From: Nitrospinaceae bacterium
Lineage (GTDB): Bacteria > Nitrospinota > Nitrospinia > Nitrospinales > VA-1
Assembly: GCA_029261675.1 (NCBI GenBank)
Contig: JAJDBA010000260.1
Coordinates: 1 to 15,358, forward strand
Reading direction: 5' to 3'
Length of the DNA stretch: 15,358 nucleotides
This document shows positions 7,208 to 14,122 of the stretch, piece by piece. A program made the position numbers and the translations under genes. The stretch's first letter is position 1; every line of letters starts with the position of its first letter. Below the pieces are notes generated by a model. That model worked only from the letters and a program-made list of their open reading frames with translations, was not told the DNA's origin and did no database searches.

Positions 7208-7440
7208 TATTCCTCTCTATCCGAAAAGTAAAAAATATAATATGAAAAAGTAAAAACAGTAACAGTTCAAATATTTGACTATTACAATTCTAAATATATC
7301 AAAAAATTGGGCTAGTATGCCCTATATTTCTTCGATCAATGTCAATATTTGCAATATTGACACAAAAGCCAATCAAACTAAAATAAAGCATATTTCATGC
7401 CATTACATATTAGTCGTCCTAAAAGTCAAAACTTTTCAAA
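7208..7440. promoter_or_regulatory. mlaA upstream region with palindromes
   Basis: This 233-base gap between two minus-strand genes holds no gene. It contains TCAAATATTTGA (7267-7278), a perfect 12-base palindrome. It also contains a 10-base inverted repeat, TGTCAATATT / AATATTGACA, with a 3-base spacer (7340-7362), and GGGC-6-GCCC (7309-7322). On the minus strand the last is followed by AATTTTTTG and could be a weak terminator for the TPR gene. The other two resemble dimeric-regulator operators. Both arms of the 7340 repeat carry TTGACA, a consensus -35, but no good -10 follows. Confidence 0.5.
7340..7362. repeat. Perfect inverted repeat, 10-base arms, 3-base centre
   Basis: TGTCAATATT (7340-7349) and AATATTGACA (7353-7362) are exact reverse complements around TGC. 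There is no T-run next to it, so it is not a terminator. It looks like an operator and lies about 133 bases upstream of the mlaA-like start. Confidence 0.75.
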
Positions 7441-8178
7441 TTATTTTAAAGGCTCAGGAAAAGCCAGAGCCAATCTGTCAATAGAATCTTTAGACAAAGA
7501 GATTTTTGCAGCACGGGCTTTTTTAACCGTTTGCCAAGCTTCCTCATATCGTTTGAGATTATACAAAACATCAACTCGTAACGCATGTGCCGTACTGTTC
7601 AGAGGATGCAAAGCGATACTTTCACCCAGTTTGGCCAGTGCGTCCTCATACTTTTCAAGAGCATTCAGGGAAGCTCCCCAATAAGCATACGCGTTGCTAT
7701 GCTCAGGGTTGATCTCAAGTACCGTGCGGTAGTGAGTAATAGCCTCAGCGAATTTTCCTTCCATCGCCAAAGTCAGTCCCCAGTAGAGATGTGCTTTTTC
7801 ATCGGTAGGGTCATTCTTTGCGGCAATAACAAAGTGGTTGATGGCTTCTTGCGTTTTTTTCAGTTTAACTAATGAGATACCCCACCAAGTCTGGATTGCT
7901 GCATGCTCTGGAAACTCTTTCGCGACCTTTTCAGCCATATCGGCAGCTTCCTCATATTTCCCCATCGCATTCAATTCTCGAATGACTTTGATCGGGTCAA
8001 CTTTAATTTTCTGCTTATTTGGGTTTTTCAATTGTTGTAGGCGCGCTTCAGATCTTTTAGCGGCTCTTTCTTCTGCTAACATCGCTTCTTCCATTCGGTC
8101 TTTTGCAGCAAGATATACAAAACCAAGAACCGTAATAACGATGCAAAGGTACCAAATGATTTTAATTCTAGTGGGCAT
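7441..8178 (-). CDS. Membrane-anchored TPR protein
   Basis: A 245-residue protein. It has an N-terminal transmembrane helix at about 7-24, with a short basic N-terminus that suggests an N-in anchor. A charged, probably coiled-coil segment follows (27-52). Four to five tetratricopeptide repeats cover about 61-225, with the pattern W/L-G-x-x-L and a closing P at positions such as PEHAAIQTWWGISLVKL, PTDEKAHLYWGLTLAME and PEHSNAYAYWGASLNAL. TPRs are protein-binding scaffolds; the partner is unknown. The repeated YWG/WWG at the helix start gives the repeats a family resemblance to each other. No good SD precedes the ATG at 8178, so the start is less certain, but the transmembrane helix directly after it supports it. 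It sits 88 bases after the fused MFS/synthase gene, which itself ends in TPRs, so the two may be cotranscribed and act together. Confidence 0.82.
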   Translation of the reverse strand: MPTRIKIIWYLCIVITVLGFVYLAAKDRMEEAMLAEERAAKRSEARLQQLKNPNKQKIKVDPIKVIRELNAMGKYEEAADMAEKVAKEFPEHAAIQTWWGISLVKLKKTQEAINHFVIAAKNDPTDEKAHLYWGLTLAMEGKFAEAITHYRTVLEINPEHSNAYAYWGASLNALEKYEDALAKLGESIALHPLNSTAHALRVDVLYNLKRYEEAWQTVKKARAAKISLSKDSIDRLALAFPEPLK

Positions 8179-8266
8179 TAAATATGACTTTCAAGTATTC
8201 GGGATAATGTTTCCGGCAGGATCATGAGTCTATCGGTGGAGAGTATACCCTATATTAGCAAATGGA

Positions 8267-11200
8267 TTAAAACTTCTTTAAAAGTTTTTCGGCTTTTTGT
8301 ATCAGTTTTTCTTGCCCCGGTTGATTCTTAGCCAGTGTAAGAAATGTCTGTAGATGCCCTCTCGAAGAAGATGGATCGCTATTTTGAATCTGCACTCCCA
8401 GATAAAAATGCGCCAAAGGCGAATCCGGGTTCAACTTTAGTGATTTTTCAAACTCCTCAATAGCCCGCTGAGTATCCTTTTTAAAAGCATAGGCCAACCC
8501 CATAAACAGACTAAACTCATGGTCACCATCATACCACGCAAGAGTCTTTTCCAGGGTGTCTAGAGCTTTGTCAGGTTGACCTGAGAAAATATATAAGCGC
8601 GCCAGGCTTAAATTGCCGAACACATAGAAAGGATTCGCCTTGAGGGCATTCAAATAGGACTTTTCTGCCTCATCAATCAGTTTTAGTTCTTGATAAACAT
8701 TTCCCATATTCATATGAGCGAGAATATGCTTAGGTTCCAATACCAGAACTTCTTTATAGGAAGCCAGAGCTTGCGTAATATCTCCCACGTTGAATGCTGT
8801 TTCTGCCTGTTCCAGCAACGATGTTATTCGAGCCTTGCGCTTTATTTCCTCAATCTGACTTTCCGATCTTTCCAGTCGCTCAAGCCTGTTGACAACTTTG
8901 CTTTTCATCTCGGCATCTTCAAACTTAACAAAATCGGATTCCAAACGGAGGAAGGGAGTCAATTGCCGAACCAGCACATCTCTTTCATCTTTATAAACAT
9001 ATTCCGGCGCATTGAACTCCAACAACGAATTATCATCGGTATGTAGCGGGGCGTTTTTACTGAACTCTACAAGTTTTTCGCGAGACATGATCATCAGGCT
9101 CATCAAATCCGGGATATTTCTGATACCGATTCCGGCAAAATCTTTTCCAGTGATTTCATTGGACAGATATTTTTGCGCTTTCTCAAACGACAACCCATAT
9201 TCTTCTTCAGATCCAATCAATAAGTAATCATCCCCTGCTATAGACTCCCACATCGTCACAAATGGGAATTTATCTGTAAACGAGCGCACTATAGATTTAA
9301 AATTATCCGGTGACATATTCGTATGAACCCATATACAGGCCACCCCACCTGGATTTAACCGTTTTTTTAGTAATTCGAAAAAATCGACTGTAAACAAAGC
9401 TCCAACTCCGGATATCCATGGGTTGGAAGGCTCTGAAACGATCACATCATAAGTATTATTGGATAACGCAATATGATTGCGGCCATCTTCCAACAGTACG
9501 GTGAGCCGCTTATCATTGAGAGCATCGTGGTTGAATGGATCAAAAAACCTCGACCCTTCAATAACAGCCGGCGAAATTTCGACCAGGTTTATTTTGTCCA
9601 CTGGAAACTGCTCGACAGCCCCCAATGTAATGCCACTGCCCTGACCGATCACTAAAGCCGATTTTGGATTGGCATGAAACAACATTGGCAAATAGCCCGA
9701 CAACAATTGAGTTCGCATATCCAATGCTAAAGATGCATCGGTTTTTCCGTTAACGCGCAGGAAGATATTTCCCGAAGTAGAAAGTTCGGTCGTTACTGTT
9801 GTATGCATTCCCTCTTTAAAGAACAGTATCTTGTTTTTTTTCAGCTCGGCCTCTTTTAAATCTCCGATTCGATAAGGCATGAAGGAACCACTAGAAATAA
9901 CTGATTTATCCCAGGGTGCTATCGAGTTTACAACCAGCAGGTAGCCAATGAATACTCCGGGCAAAAAATACATCTTCCAGTTAAAACTGAGCTGCGTTCC
10001 AAAGATCAAAAGAGTCATTCCCAAAAGAACATTTAGCAAAGCCGCAGTCAAAATTGTGGTCTGCAATCCCAATACCGGGATAAAAACAAAACCTGCTAGA
10101 AAGGAGCCAATGATTGTCCCAAAAGTATTGCAGGCATAAGTGCGTCCTACATTTTGTCCCACAGTCGCCAGCTTCGTTGCCATGATCTTGATCACGATTG
10201 GAAACTGAGCACCCATAAAAAATGTTGGAATAAAGAGAAGTCCAAAAATAGTCAGGAAATTGGCCCCCTGCATCAGGTCAAATTGCTGCCCCCAGTTCTC
10301 ATAAATCCATCGATTAACAAAAGGAATACGAGCAAAAAAAGGAATGGTCGATAAAGCAGAAAACCCAATTATTAATTGAGTTAAACCATAACCTCTAACC
10401 AAGTCACGCAAGCTAGGTAGATAGCGAGAAGCCGTAACTGTACCTATTGCCAACCCTAATATAAAAACGGTGAGAATAAGACTGAAGGCGTACACCGAAG
10501 AGCCTAGCAATAGCGACAAAATTCTTGTCCAGGCCATCTGATATACAAGAGCGATCAACCCGGCAACAGCAAAACTCAAGAGTATTAACGCTTCGCGTTT
10601 TTCCAGTGGGGGTTCTGTGACGAAAGGGATTGAGTGTTGCGACTGCTCTTTAAGGGGTGGCTTGAACAACAGATAAATAATTAATGCGATTCCAATATTT
10701 GCCGCTGCTGCTACACCTATCGTTGTCTGCACACCCAACAAACGCATAAAAACAAAAGCAGATGCCCAGGCCCCAATCACCGCACCAAAGGTATTGATGG
10801 AGTAAAGGGTACCCACATCTTTCCCTATATAATTTTCATCACTAGAAACGAACTTACTGAGAACCGGCAAGGTGGCTCCCATAAAAGTAGCCGGAATAAT
10901 CAATAAAATACTGCATACCAAAAACCGCACCAGACTGGTTTGCGTATAAGAGTCACCGAGATTGAGATAAATCCATTGGAATAAAGGGAAGGCCAATTCG
11001 ATGAATGTGGGGATGAGTAGGCAATAAATGCCAATACCTGCTTCGAGAATGGCGTAGGCTGCCAATGGATTAAAAGCGCGGTCGATGATTTCTCCGCCGA
11101 AAAAACTACCTAAGGCCAAACCACCCATGAAAGCGGTTAAAACAGTCGCTATCGAGTAATGGGTATTGCCCATTATCTGGGTGAGCAGACGAGTCCACAC

Positions 11201-11296
11201 CACCTCGTAGATGAGCCCCGTAGCACCTGAAACGAAAAAAAACAGGAATATCCAGGCTCGGGAAATTTGAGAGTTTCGGGGAACCACTTTGTACAA
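8267..11296 (-). CDS. Fused MFS-like transporter / spermidine-synthase-like domain / TPR membrane protein
   Basis: A 1009-residue polytopic protein of the fused MFS/spermidine-synthase family. Residues 13-210 and 235-455 are two homologous membrane halves: ATGLIYEVVWTRLL recurs as IALVYQMAWTRIL, and TFMGATLPV...NTFGAVIG as FFMGAQFPI...NTFGTIIG. Residues about 495-700 are a Rossmann-fold spermidine-synthase-like domain, with GQGSG (551-555), LVEISP (571-576), LEDGRN (602-607) and YDVIVSEPSNPW (616-627). Residues about 825-985 hold four to five TPRs. In true spermidine synthases the YDVI segment continues I-x-D-S-S-D-P; here both acids are changed (D to E, D to N), so aminopropyl transfer is doubtful and the domain may bind another SAM-like ligand. 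The substrate is unknown. The start is uncertain: TTG at 11296 has no clear SD, and GTG at codon 4 is an alternative. The SUMF1-domain gene lies 124 bases upstream. Confidence 0.88.
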   Translation of the reverse strand: MYKVVPRNSQISRAWIFLFFFVSGATGLIYEVVWTRLLTQIMGNTHYSIATVLTAFMGGLALGSFFGGEIIDRAFNPLAAYAILEAGIGIYCLLIPTFIELAFPLFQWIYLNLGDSYTQTSLVRFLVCSILLIIPATFMGATLPVLSKFVSSDENYIGKDVGTLYSINTFGAVIGAWASAFVFMRLLGVQTTIGVAAAANIGIALIIYLLFKPPLKEQSQHSIPFVTEPPLEKREALILLSFAVAGLIALVYQMAWTRILSLLLGSSVYAFSLILTVFILGLAIGTVTASRYLPSLRDLVRGYGLTQLIIGFSALSTIPFFARIPFVNRWIYENWGQQFDLMQGANFLTIFGLLFIPTFFMGAQFPIVIKIMATKLATVGQNVGRTYACNTFGTIIGSFLAGFVFIPVLGLQTTILTAALLNVLLGMTLLIFGTQLSFNWKMYFLPGVFIGYLLVVNSIAPWDKSVISSGSFMPYRIGDLKEAELKKNKILFFKEGMHTTVTTELSTSGNIFLRVNGKTDASLALDMRTQLLSGYLPMLFHANPKSALVIGQGSGITLGAVEQFPVDKINLVEISPAVIEGSRFFDPFNHDALNDKRLTVLLEDGRNHIALSNNTYDVIVSEPSNPWISGVGALFTVDFFELLKKRLNPGGVACIWVHTNMSPDNFKSIVRSFTDKFPFVTMWESIAGDDYLLIGSEEEYGLSFEKAQKYLSNEITGKDFAGIGIRNIPDLMSLMIMSREKLVEFSKNAPLHTDDNSLLEFNAPEYVYKDERDVLVRQLTPFLRLESDFVKFEDAEMKSKVVNRLERLERSESQIEEIKRKARITSLLEQAETAFNVGDITQALASYKEVLVLEPKHILAHMNMGNVYQELKLIDEAEKSYLNALKANPFYVFGNLSLARLYIFSGQPDKALDTLEKTLAWYDGDHEFSLFMGLAYAFKKDTQRAIEEFEKSLKLNPDSPLAHFYLGVQIQNSDPSSSRGHLQTFLTLAKNQPGQEKLIQKAEKLLKKF

Positions 11297-11405
11297 CCGT
11301 CAAATAAAGACTGGGATTAAATATTCACCACCACAAGGGATGGAGTATCTAGGAAAGCAAACAATAAAGGCTCATTGAACCGGGAAGAATAATTCCCCTG
11401 TTATC

Positions 11406-11422
11406 AGCGAAGGGTCTTCGCT
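11406..11422. repeat. Inverted repeat overlapping the stop of the SUMF1-domain gene
   Basis: AGCGAAG (11406-11412) and CTTCGCT (11416-11422) pair around GGT. On the plus strand it is followed by ATTTTTTATCC, but that run is the lysine-rich 3' end of the minus-strand gene and no plus-strand gene ends here. On the minus strand the hairpin begins at the stop codon and has no T-run after it, so it may protect a 3' end or do nothing; a genuine terminator is unproven. Confidence 0.4.
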
Positions 11423-12317
11423 ATTTTTTATCCTTTTTAGAAAGACCGCAACGGAAACCCAGAATACTGTCTTTTCGTCCCGGGCTTGCTGCAAACCTTT
11501 TAGAAGTGCGAATATCTACACTCCTTGCATCCCACGAACCGCCTTTAAAAACGTGGTTCTTACCCTTTTCAGGTCCGGTAGGATTCATCATAGGAGCCGT
11601 TTTATAGTAAAACTGATCGTAGAAATCGCTCACCCATTCGGACACATTGCCCGCCATATCGTAAATACCATAAACGCTTCTCCCCATCGGATAACGTCCA
11701 ACCGGCCCCATATAAGGAAACCCCTCTCCAGTCCCTGCAAGGTTGGCGCGTTTCGGTAGAATTTTATGACCCCCAGGAAAATCTAGACCATGCGTTCCCC
11801 TTGCAGCCTTTTCCCATTCCGCTTCAGTAAGAAGTCGCTTTCCGGCCCAAGTACAATAATTTGTCGCATCGTGCCAGGAGACACCCACCACAGCATGGCT
11901 AGGGACATCCATTAATGCATGGTCTCCCTGAAAAAAAGGCACCGAAGGTTTTACATAATTGGCAGCCTTTCTATACTTATTATATTCCTTAACACTTACC
12001 TCATATTTATCGATATAAAACGCATCCAGATAAATTTCCTGCGCCGGTTTTTCGTCAAATCCACCTGAATCTGAACCACGGGAAAATATTCCCTCTGGAA
12101 TCAAAACCATTTCGCGACCATCATCACCCACAAAGGTTTCATAGATACTGAAATCGCGATTATCGGAAACCGCCACATCATTGGTTTTTTTCGCCATTTG
12201 TTGTACTCTCACGTCATGATCAATGGACTTTTTAATTTCCCAAATGATGACCAGCAAAAGCAATATGGAAATAGCAAAGCAGGCAATGACTCCAAACATT
12301 AAATTTTTATCGCGCAT
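11421..12317 (-). CDS. Membrane-anchored SUMF1/FGE-sulfatase-domain protein without the FGE catalytic cysteines
   Basis: A 298-residue protein. A transmembrane helix at about 7-27 anchors it, and the rest is predicted periplasmic. A SUMF1 (formylglycine-generating-enzyme-like) domain runs from MVLIPEGIFSRGSD (70-83) through YIDKYEVSVKEYNKY, AVVGVSWHDATNYCTWAGKR, LLTEAEWEKAARG, YDMAGNVSEWVSD (219-231) and FKGGSWDAR to LGFRC (286-290). True aerobic FGEs need a Cys pair after GGSW to bind copper. Here the corresponding segment (263-275) has no cysteine; the only cysteines are Cys13, Cys155 and Cys290. It is therefore unlikely to make formylglycine, and no sulfatase is nearby. Other SUMF1-fold proteins do different jobs, such as C-type-lectin-like binding or EgtB-like oxidation, which cannot be chosen between here. 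A promoter lies just upstream at 12365-12392. Confidence 0.87.
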   Translation of the reverse strand: MRDKNLMFGVIACFAISILLLLVIIWEIKKSIDHDVRVQQMAKKTNDVAVSDNRDFSIYETFVGDDGREMVLIPEGIFSRGSDSGGFDEKPAQEIYLDAFYIDKYEVSVKEYNKYRKAANYVKPSVPFFQGDHALMDVPSHAVVGVSWHDATNYCTWAGKRLLTEAEWEKAARGTHGLDFPGGHKILPKRANLAGTGEGFPYMGPVGRYPMGRSVYGIYDMAGNVSEWVSDFYDQFYYKTAPMMNPTGPEKGKNHVFKGGSWDARSVDIRTSKRFAASPGRKDSILGFRCGLSKKDKK

Positions 12318-12342
12318 GGGCTACCACAGAAAGATTGTTCAA

Positions 12343-12372
12343 TTACAAGTATTTCAAAGCGTTGATTATAAT
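12343..12372 (+). promoter_or_regulatory. Possible divergent promoter for the hisN-like gene
   Basis: A plus-strand TATAAT at 12367-12372 overlaps the minus-strand -10. The best -35 is the weak TTACAA at 12343-12348, 18 bases away. It would give a leader of about 75 bases. RNA polymerase could occupy only one direction at a time. Confidence 0.4.
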
Positions 12373-12392
12373 TTAATCAGCAATTAAAGCAA
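12365..12392 (-). promoter_or_regulatory. Predicted sigma70 promoter for the SUMF1-domain gene
   Basis: On the minus strand, TTGCTT (12392-12387) is followed after 16 bases by a perfect TATAAT (12370-12365). It would give a leader of roughly 40 bases before the ATG at 12317. The -10 sequence ATTATAAT is palindromic, so it also reads as TATAAT on the plus strand. Confidence 0.55.
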
Positions 12393-12455
12393 TGTTATTT
12401 TCCCTTGGAAACAGAAACACCAACTGATCCTTTACGCACAAACAGGATAGAAAAA

Positions 12456-13241
12456 ATGAAAATGGATTTATTGAAGATTAAAGATCAGGCTCTTTCTTTT
12501 ATGAAGCCTGCAAAAGTTGAGATTTTAAAATGGTACCGAGGGGAATACCAGGTAGATCTGAAGTCAGATGCCAGCCCTGTCACGATCGCGGATCGAAATG
12601 CGGAAGAGATATTAAGAAAAAAATTATCCAAACATTTCCCAGAGCACGGCATCATCGGTGAAGAGTTTGGCAACCATAATGCCGATGCCGAATGGGTTTG
12701 GACTATTGATCCTGTAGATGGCACACGCTCATTCATTCAAGGCCTGCCCCTTTTCGCCTCTCTGATGTCCCTTTTACATAAAGGGAAACCGGTCTTGGGG
12801 ATCATAGAGCTTCCCGCACTGAAAGAAACAGCCTGGGCTGTTAAAGGCAAAGGAGCTTTTTTAAACGGCAAACCTCTTAAAGTTTCCAAGCAAAAAAAGC
12901 TTCAGGGAGCCTTCATTGCTGTCGCCGACGAGTATTGCTTTCGCCAGCAAAAACAAATCTTCCTCCTTAACAAATTAAATAAAGCGGCTGGGATAGTAAG
13001 AACCTACCCAGATGCGTTTGGTCACCTCATGGCAATCCGCGGCTCGGTCGATGTTATGGTCGACCCTCTAGCAAAGATAAGGGATTACGCGCCATGTAAA
13101 ATCCTCGCGCAAGAAGCGGGAGGCAAATTTGAAAACTTTTCGGGCAATCAAGCAAGCATCGAGGAAGGAACAGCAATTGTTGGCAACGCCAGCATCGTCA
13201 AGGAAGTGCGTAAAATATTTACGGAAAATAAACCTAAATAG
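12456..13241 (+). CDS. hisN: Inositol-monophosphatase-family phosphatase, probably histidinol-phosphatase HisN
   Basis: A 261-residue protein with all the metal-binding motifs of the inositol monophosphatase family: KSDASPVTIADRNAE near 37, GEEFG with Glu69/Glu70, DPVDGT with Asp85 and Asp88, and Asp210 in RDYAPCKILAQEAGG, where the family usually has WD. The DPVDGTRSFIQGLP segment and the overall length resemble HisN, which removes phosphate from L-histidinol phosphate in histidine synthesis. Inositol-1-phosphatase or CysQ-type PAP phosphatase are alternatives that sequence alone cannot exclude; no his genes are nearby. A TTG at 12405 would add 17 residues, but AGGA (12444-12447), 8 bases before the ATG at 12456, favours the shorter form. 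The 3' end overlaps the convergent DUF2203 gene by 8 bases. Confidence 0.8.
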   Translation: MKMDLLKIKDQALSFMKPAKVEILKWYRGEYQVDLKSDASPVTIADRNAEEILRKKLSKHFPEHGIIGEEFGNHNADAEWVWTIDPVDGTRSFIQGLPLFASLMSLLHKGKPVLGIIELPALKETAWAVKGKGAFLNGKPLKVSKQKKLQGAFIAVADEYCFRQQKQIFLLNKLNKAAGIVRTYPDAFGHLMAIRGSVDVMVDPLAKIRDYAPCKILAQEAGGKFENFSGNQASIEEGTAIVGNASIVKEVRKIFTENKPK

Positions 13242-13614
13242 GTTTTCGACCTGAAAAACCCGTGTTGAGATCATGCCAGAACAAAATTTCCTTTTCCGGC
13301 ATGCGCCAGCAAAGATACACTTCCCTGCCCTCCCGCAGCGAAGGAAAGTCAACGAGTCCCTCGCGGATCCCCTTAACCTCACAACCCATCCCTTCTATCT
13401 TGTGCATCAGGTCATTATATTTTAGTACCGCGTTTAGATAGTCCACTCCCTGATCACTGCCGCCATTCCATTTTGCTTTATCTCTGGCATTTTTAATATC
13501 GGGGAAATCGTCGTTCAAAGAGACGGAAAGTTTTTGAATCCGTGGGACCAGATCTAGGAGCTGGGGAACGAACGCATTGGCTTCGTCAAGCGTAAACAGT
13601 TTTTTGGAAGGCAT
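13234..13614 (-). CDS. DUF2203 family protein
   Basis: A 126-residue soluble protein matching DUF2203. It begins FTLDEANAFVPQLLDLVPRI, has a central helical region with YNDLMHKIEGMGCEVKGIREGLVDFP, and ends with the conserved GREVYLCWRMPEKEILFWHDLNTGFSGRKPI region, where LCW and the WH...GFSGR motif are the hallmarks. No function is established for the family. No signal peptide or membrane segment is present. The ATG at 13614 has no clear SD. The stop codon overlaps the end of the hisN-like gene by 8 bases tail-to-tail, so each gene's 3' untranslated RNA runs antisense to the other. No terminator was found in the overlap. Confidence 0.9.
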   Translation of the reverse strand: MPSKKLFTLDEANAFVPQLLDLVPRIQKLSVSLNDDFPDIKNARDKAKWNGGSDQGVDYLNAVLKYNDLMHKIEGMGCEVKGIREGLVDFPSLREGREVYLCWRMPEKEILFWHDLNTGFSGRKPI

Positions 13615-13898
13615 GCGTTAAACAATCGTGAGTTAAATTAATTAAGGGAATGCATTATACCGATTCACGGAAATTTTTCCACCCGTGTAGCAAAAACATG
13701 GTTCAAAAATACACATAAACAACATCTCAAATAGCATCTGCAAGAAAATGTATTGCATATATCTTCGCCTGAGCCCCAAAACCCTACTTTCACCCCTCCC
13801 TAAACACATAAATTTAAACAACTTATATGCCACCTTTGAGCCTTGAGCTTAATTTCTAAATGGTTTATTTAAAGATTTTATTTTACCCCGGTTTTCTA

Positions 13899-13927
13899 TT
13901 GACAAACCGACCATAAGGTTATAAATT
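13899..13927 (+). promoter_or_regulatory. Predicted sigma70 promoter upstream of the secreted-protein gene
   Basis: Consensus TTGACA at 13899-13904, then 17 bases, then TAAATT at 13922-13927 (4 of 6). Alternatively TATAAA at 13920 with a 15-base spacer. Transcription would start near 13935, leaving a leader of about 190 bases before the ATG at 14123. Confidence 0.6.
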
Positions 13928-13941
13928 CTCACACTATAAAG

Positions 13942-14042
13942 CTCCTATAGTCCCACACGGATAATAGGAGTAAATACTGTCTCACGACAAGAACATTTAA
14001 ATAAATGATACAAGTTGGGCAAAACCCCAATTTAGATTTTTT
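13942..14042 (+). promoter_or_regulatory. Structured leader with a terminator-like hairpin (possible attenuator)
   Basis: Two structures sit in the leader. CTCCTAT (13942-13948) pairs with ATAGGAG (13964-13970) around a 15-base loop. AAGTTGGG (14012-14019) pairs with CCCAATTT (14026-14033), 8 pairs including one G-U, around CAAAAC. The second is followed by AGA and six T (14037-14042), like an intrinsic terminator placed 80 bases before the coding start. This layout fits conditional transcription attenuation. It matches no riboswitch class that I recognise. Confidence 0.4.
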
Positions 14043-14122
14043 GATAAGCAAAAAAGTTTGTTAGTAAGTTTTGTGTTTAATAAAAGCTGTTATTCCAAAC
14101 ATCAAGTGTGGGGAGGTTAGTA

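Larger units (their letters stand above)
13615..14122. other. Intergenic region: promoter and long leader of the secreted-protein gene
   Basis: This 508-base gap lies between the divergent DUF2203 and secreted-protein genes. Its left half (13615-13890) is AT-rich with nothing I can support; a 63-codon minus-strand open frame there starts at GTG with no separate SD and looks spurious. The right half holds a promoter with a consensus TTGACA, then about 190 bases of leader with an inverted repeat, a terminator-like hairpin with six T, and a GGAGG SD before the gene. Confidence 0.6.

Noticed and set aside
11406..11430. Plus-strand intrinsic terminator (hairpin and T-run)
   Set aside because: The T-run is the Lys codons and stop of the minus-strand SUMF1-domain gene; there is no plus-strand transcript to end here.
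11421..12317. Genuine formylglycine-generating enzyme (sulfatase activator)
   Set aside because: The copper-binding cysteine pair after GGSW is missing and there is no sulfatase gene nearby.
13642..13833. 63-residue minus-strand protein in the intergenic gap
   Set aside because: GTG start with no separate SD, Phe/Cys/Met-rich AT-driven composition and no recognisable motif.
14005..14064. 19-codon leader peptide in the leader of the secreted-protein gene
   Set aside because: An ATG at 14005 opens a short frame over the attenuator-like hairpin, but it has no SD and no run of codons for a single amino acid.
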